From positions 16,056,001 through 16,120,000 of the forward strand of contig NC_079879.1 in assembly GCF_029227915.1 (NCBI RefSeq): a stretch of 64,000 nucleotides of DNA, given 5' to 3'. Both the position numbers and the translations under genes were made by a program. Each line of letters begins with the position of its first letter. Position 1 is the stretch's first letter. This DNA is from Hydractinia symbiolongicarpus. Its lineage: Eukaryota; Cnidaria; Hydrozoa; Anthoathecata; Hydractiniidae. Below, piece by piece: positions 61,437 through 64,000 of this stretch. A model generated the notes under the pieces. It ran no database searches and had not been told where the DNA came from. It saw only the letters and a list, made by a program, of their open reading frames with translations.

Positions 61437-62289
61437 TGTTCTGCCCAGATTGCGAAAACGGCCTGTTTACAACCGGGACAGCCGGATTATGTACACATGA
61501 TCCGATTATGTTTTTTTTGCACTGGTTATGTCGTGGTGACCGGATTATGAACGCTGATATAATGGCTGGCCAGGCAGGCTGTGATTGGCATTTTCTTCGA
61601 ACTTTTGTGAATTAAACATTCTCTGGAAGATAGAACACCCCTAAAAACTAGAGATGGCGGAAGAAAAAGGTCTCGACGTAATTCTTAGTTTAAAACTAAT
61701 CTTGTAGTAAATACATTTCAGCATAATATACTTTAAAGTAACTAAATTTCACGGAACCTAAATTATTCTTTTTGCGGGAATTAAGTTTGGTGAAAAGTTA
61801 TTAAACTTGCGAATCCCAAAATTTAGTATTTGCCGCGAAATTTCGTTTCATTTGAGAGCAACAACAACTTTGCCACCAGGGCTATTCGCTTGTCAGAAGT
61901 GATGACGAATGATATAAAAGCGGTCGGCCCCGATTATATTTGTTCTATAAGTCTGGAATAATATTTGACTGTCATACATAAGCCGGCCTTCGGCCCCGAT
62001 TACGTTCGTTCTATAAGTCTCGAATAATATTTGACTGTGTCATATAGATAAGTCGGCCTGCCCCGATTATGTTCGTTCTATAATAAATGAGAAATAATAT
62101 TACACTGTCGTATATAAACTGGCCTGCCCTGATTATATGTCCCTTTTTGTAAGTGCCAAATAATATTTTTTGAGTAATAAGCCGGCCTGTCCTGATTATG
62201 TTGCCCTGATTATGTATTTTCTGCCCTGTTCTTAACCGGTGCAAGCTGCCGTACTTAATCAGGCCAATGTTCATTATCCGGGCAGAACA
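61437..62289. mobile_element. 853-bp MITE, TGTTCTGCCC...GGGCAGAACA
   Basis: Termini identical to those of MITE copies A/B (TGTTCTGCCCAGATTG at the left) and flanked by TATA (61,433-61,436; 62,290-62,293), again a 4-bp duplication. The interior differs from copies A/B: 61,920-62,225 has 4-5 degenerate ~75-bp units (GGCCCCGATTATGTTCGTTCTATAA...GAATAATATTTGACTGT...). Non-coding. Same-termini, different-interior elements suggest mobilisation by one transposase. Confidence 0.8.
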
Positions 62290-63728
62290 TATACATTATT
62301 TTGGCTGTACTAGTAGCTATACAAATCTTGAATGACATGCTAGCAATCCCTCTTTGATCAGCAATGTGATATTTTTAAGACAAATTAAAACTTGTGATGT
62401 AACTAACTACCAAAATAAGGTTTCTTTCTCTTTTGACTGCCAACTTTACATGATGAGTGTACCCCACAACTTGAAGCAATTAAATTAATAACTAAGTTTA
62501 GGTCTTGAACCTTCATAAAATACAATCTTATGTCAATACTGAGTATCCTTCCTTTAAATAATTGTAAAATCAATATATCGCACTAGTTTAAAAAGTAAAA
62601 ATACAAAGGAAAAAGTGAATAATTCACTTCGCACTGCATGTTTTTCTTAGCAAATGCCTTACGCTCTGCGGGGGATATAAAAATTTGTCCCTACAAGCGC
62701 TTCCCCAGTGCCCAGACCTGCGCGATACTCCGTAATAGACGTAGAAAACCCTAGGGACGAGGTTGTAAAATAAACTCACCGCAATACAACAACAACTCGT
62801 TGCGCAAAATAGTGATTTTTTGGCAAAAATACAATATATATAGGCGGAATATTTCTTTTCAGAAGGTACGAGAAATTTAGATCGCGCGAAACTAAACAGA
62901 AACGATTACTGAGAAATTTCGTAAAACGTCTTTCCACAGAATTATAAAATTAAATATTAATAACAATCACAATATTGTCAGTGTTGACCGACGTAAATCC
63001 AACATTGATAAAGATTTAGCGCCAAAAATCTATGCAAAGTTTTACTTTTATAAAGTTAAAACCCTTATTCTGAAAGAAATGCAATACATCGAGTTGTACA
63101 ATCCGTAGTGTGCGAAAATGTCACGAATTAAGGGGATGCGCGTCGTGGGGTACACTATTTCAACCGGAAAATAACACTCCGGAGCGCACATAATAATAGA
63201 GACTTTCGCGTTAACGACTTCGGAGATGAGAATATTTTCTAGTGGGTTTTTTATCACGTAAAAGTAACGGCACTAGTTATGAAAACCGATTTCTTGAAGC
63301 CACGGAAAACTCACGGGAAACAATAAAGAAAAACAAACAATCTACAGAAACAAAAACAATTCATTAACTTTATCAAGATTTACAAAACAGCTTCAATTTT
63401 TGACAGAAAAACAATAACAACGCGGTGTGAGCTTTCGCTTTCTTCTTTTTATCTCACGTATTGAAAGATAACATCTCTCGCTCTCATTGTAGGCAATCTA
63501 AAAAGAAACAGAAAACATTTTTATATAGTACATTATATATATATAGTGAAGTCTCTAAATACATTAAAATCCAGTGCCTTTGAGGGACGACATTTAGAGC
63601 TAAATTTCTAAACTACAAATATATATCATTTTTTGGGACAGAGTGCTCAAAAAGTGTTTACTAGATACAATATGCTTGATATAATTAATAAAGTCATGCA
63701 ACTCTGTTTACTTTGAGGGTTGTCTTCT
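62290..63728. other. Gene-free stretch
   Basis: 62,612-62,703 is the inverted copy of the repeat at 28,551-28,645 (GCAAATGCCTTACGCTCTGCGGGG...TTTGTCCCTACAAGCGC). A CCCTAGGGACGAGGTTG fragment near 62,745 resembles one at 9,712. The rest shows no coding signature. Confidence 0.55.
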
Positions 63729-63955
63729 TTTGGGGATTGGTAGTACTCTCCGTAGAGCGTTCACTTCATATTCATATGGGTTCAATCCCACATAACACTT
63801 GTTGCTTTTTGAACAGAAATTTAAAGGGTTTCTGTAGTTCAAATGGAAGCTTTTTAACACTCTCGAACTGTCTATGTTGTCCCTCCTGGAAAAAAATGGA
63901 CAGGGTAAATTTATTGGAATTAATGAGGCTAACCACATAAAATATAGATCACTAC
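63729..63955 (+). mobile_element. tRNA-derived SINE sharing the 3' end of the first SINE
   Basis: GGGGATTGGTAGTACTCTCCGTAGAGCG with an A-box-like start, B box GGGTTCAATCCC (63,778-63,789), then a body and a 3' end CTCCTGGAAAAAAATGGACAGGGTAAAT...GAGGCTAACCACATAAAATATAGATC. The last ~70 bp parallel 12,505-12,570, although the tRNA heads differ. RNA polymerase III origin inferred. Confidence 0.7.
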
Positions 63956-64000
63956 TTTTTGTGGCCAAGACAACAGAATTGAAAGCACTGTTTTTAATTT

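Overview
This is AT-rich animal DNA made almost entirely of nested transposable elements, with one recognisable cellular-type gene. The mix of Polinton/Maverick elements, CR1-like LINEs with 2A motifs, BEL and Copia retrotransposons, a pogo-like DNA transposon, Helitrons, tRNA-derived SINEs and a G2E3/HECT-like gene suggests a cnidarian, perhaps a hydrozoan. That is an inference from family content; no single-copy species marker is visible. I see no CRISPR array, operon or other prokaryotic feature.

1-12,872: a strongly decayed Polinton (Polinton-1). About 100 bp at the very start of the window reappear inverted at 12,766-12,872 and look like its terminal repeats, so its left end lies outside the window. 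Remnants in order: a VLTF3-like (poxvirus late transcription factor type) gene, retroviral-type integrase, a hydrophobic 'ALPGIIGS' protein, two candidate virion proteins, packaging ATPase, several small membrane proteins, a small cysteine-rich protein, a BRO-N protein and the C-terminus of a protein-primed DNA polymerase. A TIR element carrying a 53-bp minisatellite sits just upstream of the VLTF3-like gene. Other insertions include a GGGGGCTAAA-rich MITE and a tRNA-Asp-like SINE.

13,687-28,550: a ~650-bp MITE (copy A) that was hit by a CGATCGGG-rich MITE and by a 13.5-kb Polinton (Polinton-2, 14,867-28,336, 6-bp flanking repeat TACATA). Polinton-2 is nearly complete in gene content (SAP-domain N-terminus, PolB, ATPase, BRO-C-like protein, integrase, major capsid protein, candidate minor virion proteins, small membrane proteins) but carries many frameshifts, stops and a polymerase palm deletion. 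Its gene set is largely collinear with Polinton-1, although the two are diverged in sequence.

28,550-32,990: a LINE 3' fragment, a dispersed repeat shared with 58 kb, and a frameshifted integrase-like (rve/rva_4-type) gene.

32,987-49,480 (minus): a G2E3/HECT-like gene with at least two introns whose second exon is split by a 14.1-kb BEL/Pao retrotransposon (34,719-48,851, repeat CATTG). Inside that BEL are a 3.1-kb pogo-like transposon encoding a DDD transposase plus a divergent HIRAN-domain ORF, and a ~3.95-kb CR1-like LINE with an uninterrupted 1,107-codon ORF containing a canonical 2A motif.

49,560-64,000: tandem Helitron ends, an array rich in 'TATACGGAGT', MITE copy B (52,330-57,663) containing a young Copia element with a tRNA-iMet anticodon-arm primer-binding site, an internally deleted LINE, an 853-bp MITE with the same termini as copies A and B, and a SINE. 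The best candidates for new biology are the VLTF3-like gene in an animal Polinton, the HIRAN ORF in the pogo-like transposon, the predicted N-myristoylated Polinton protein, and the pairwise-conserved unknown Polinton proteins.
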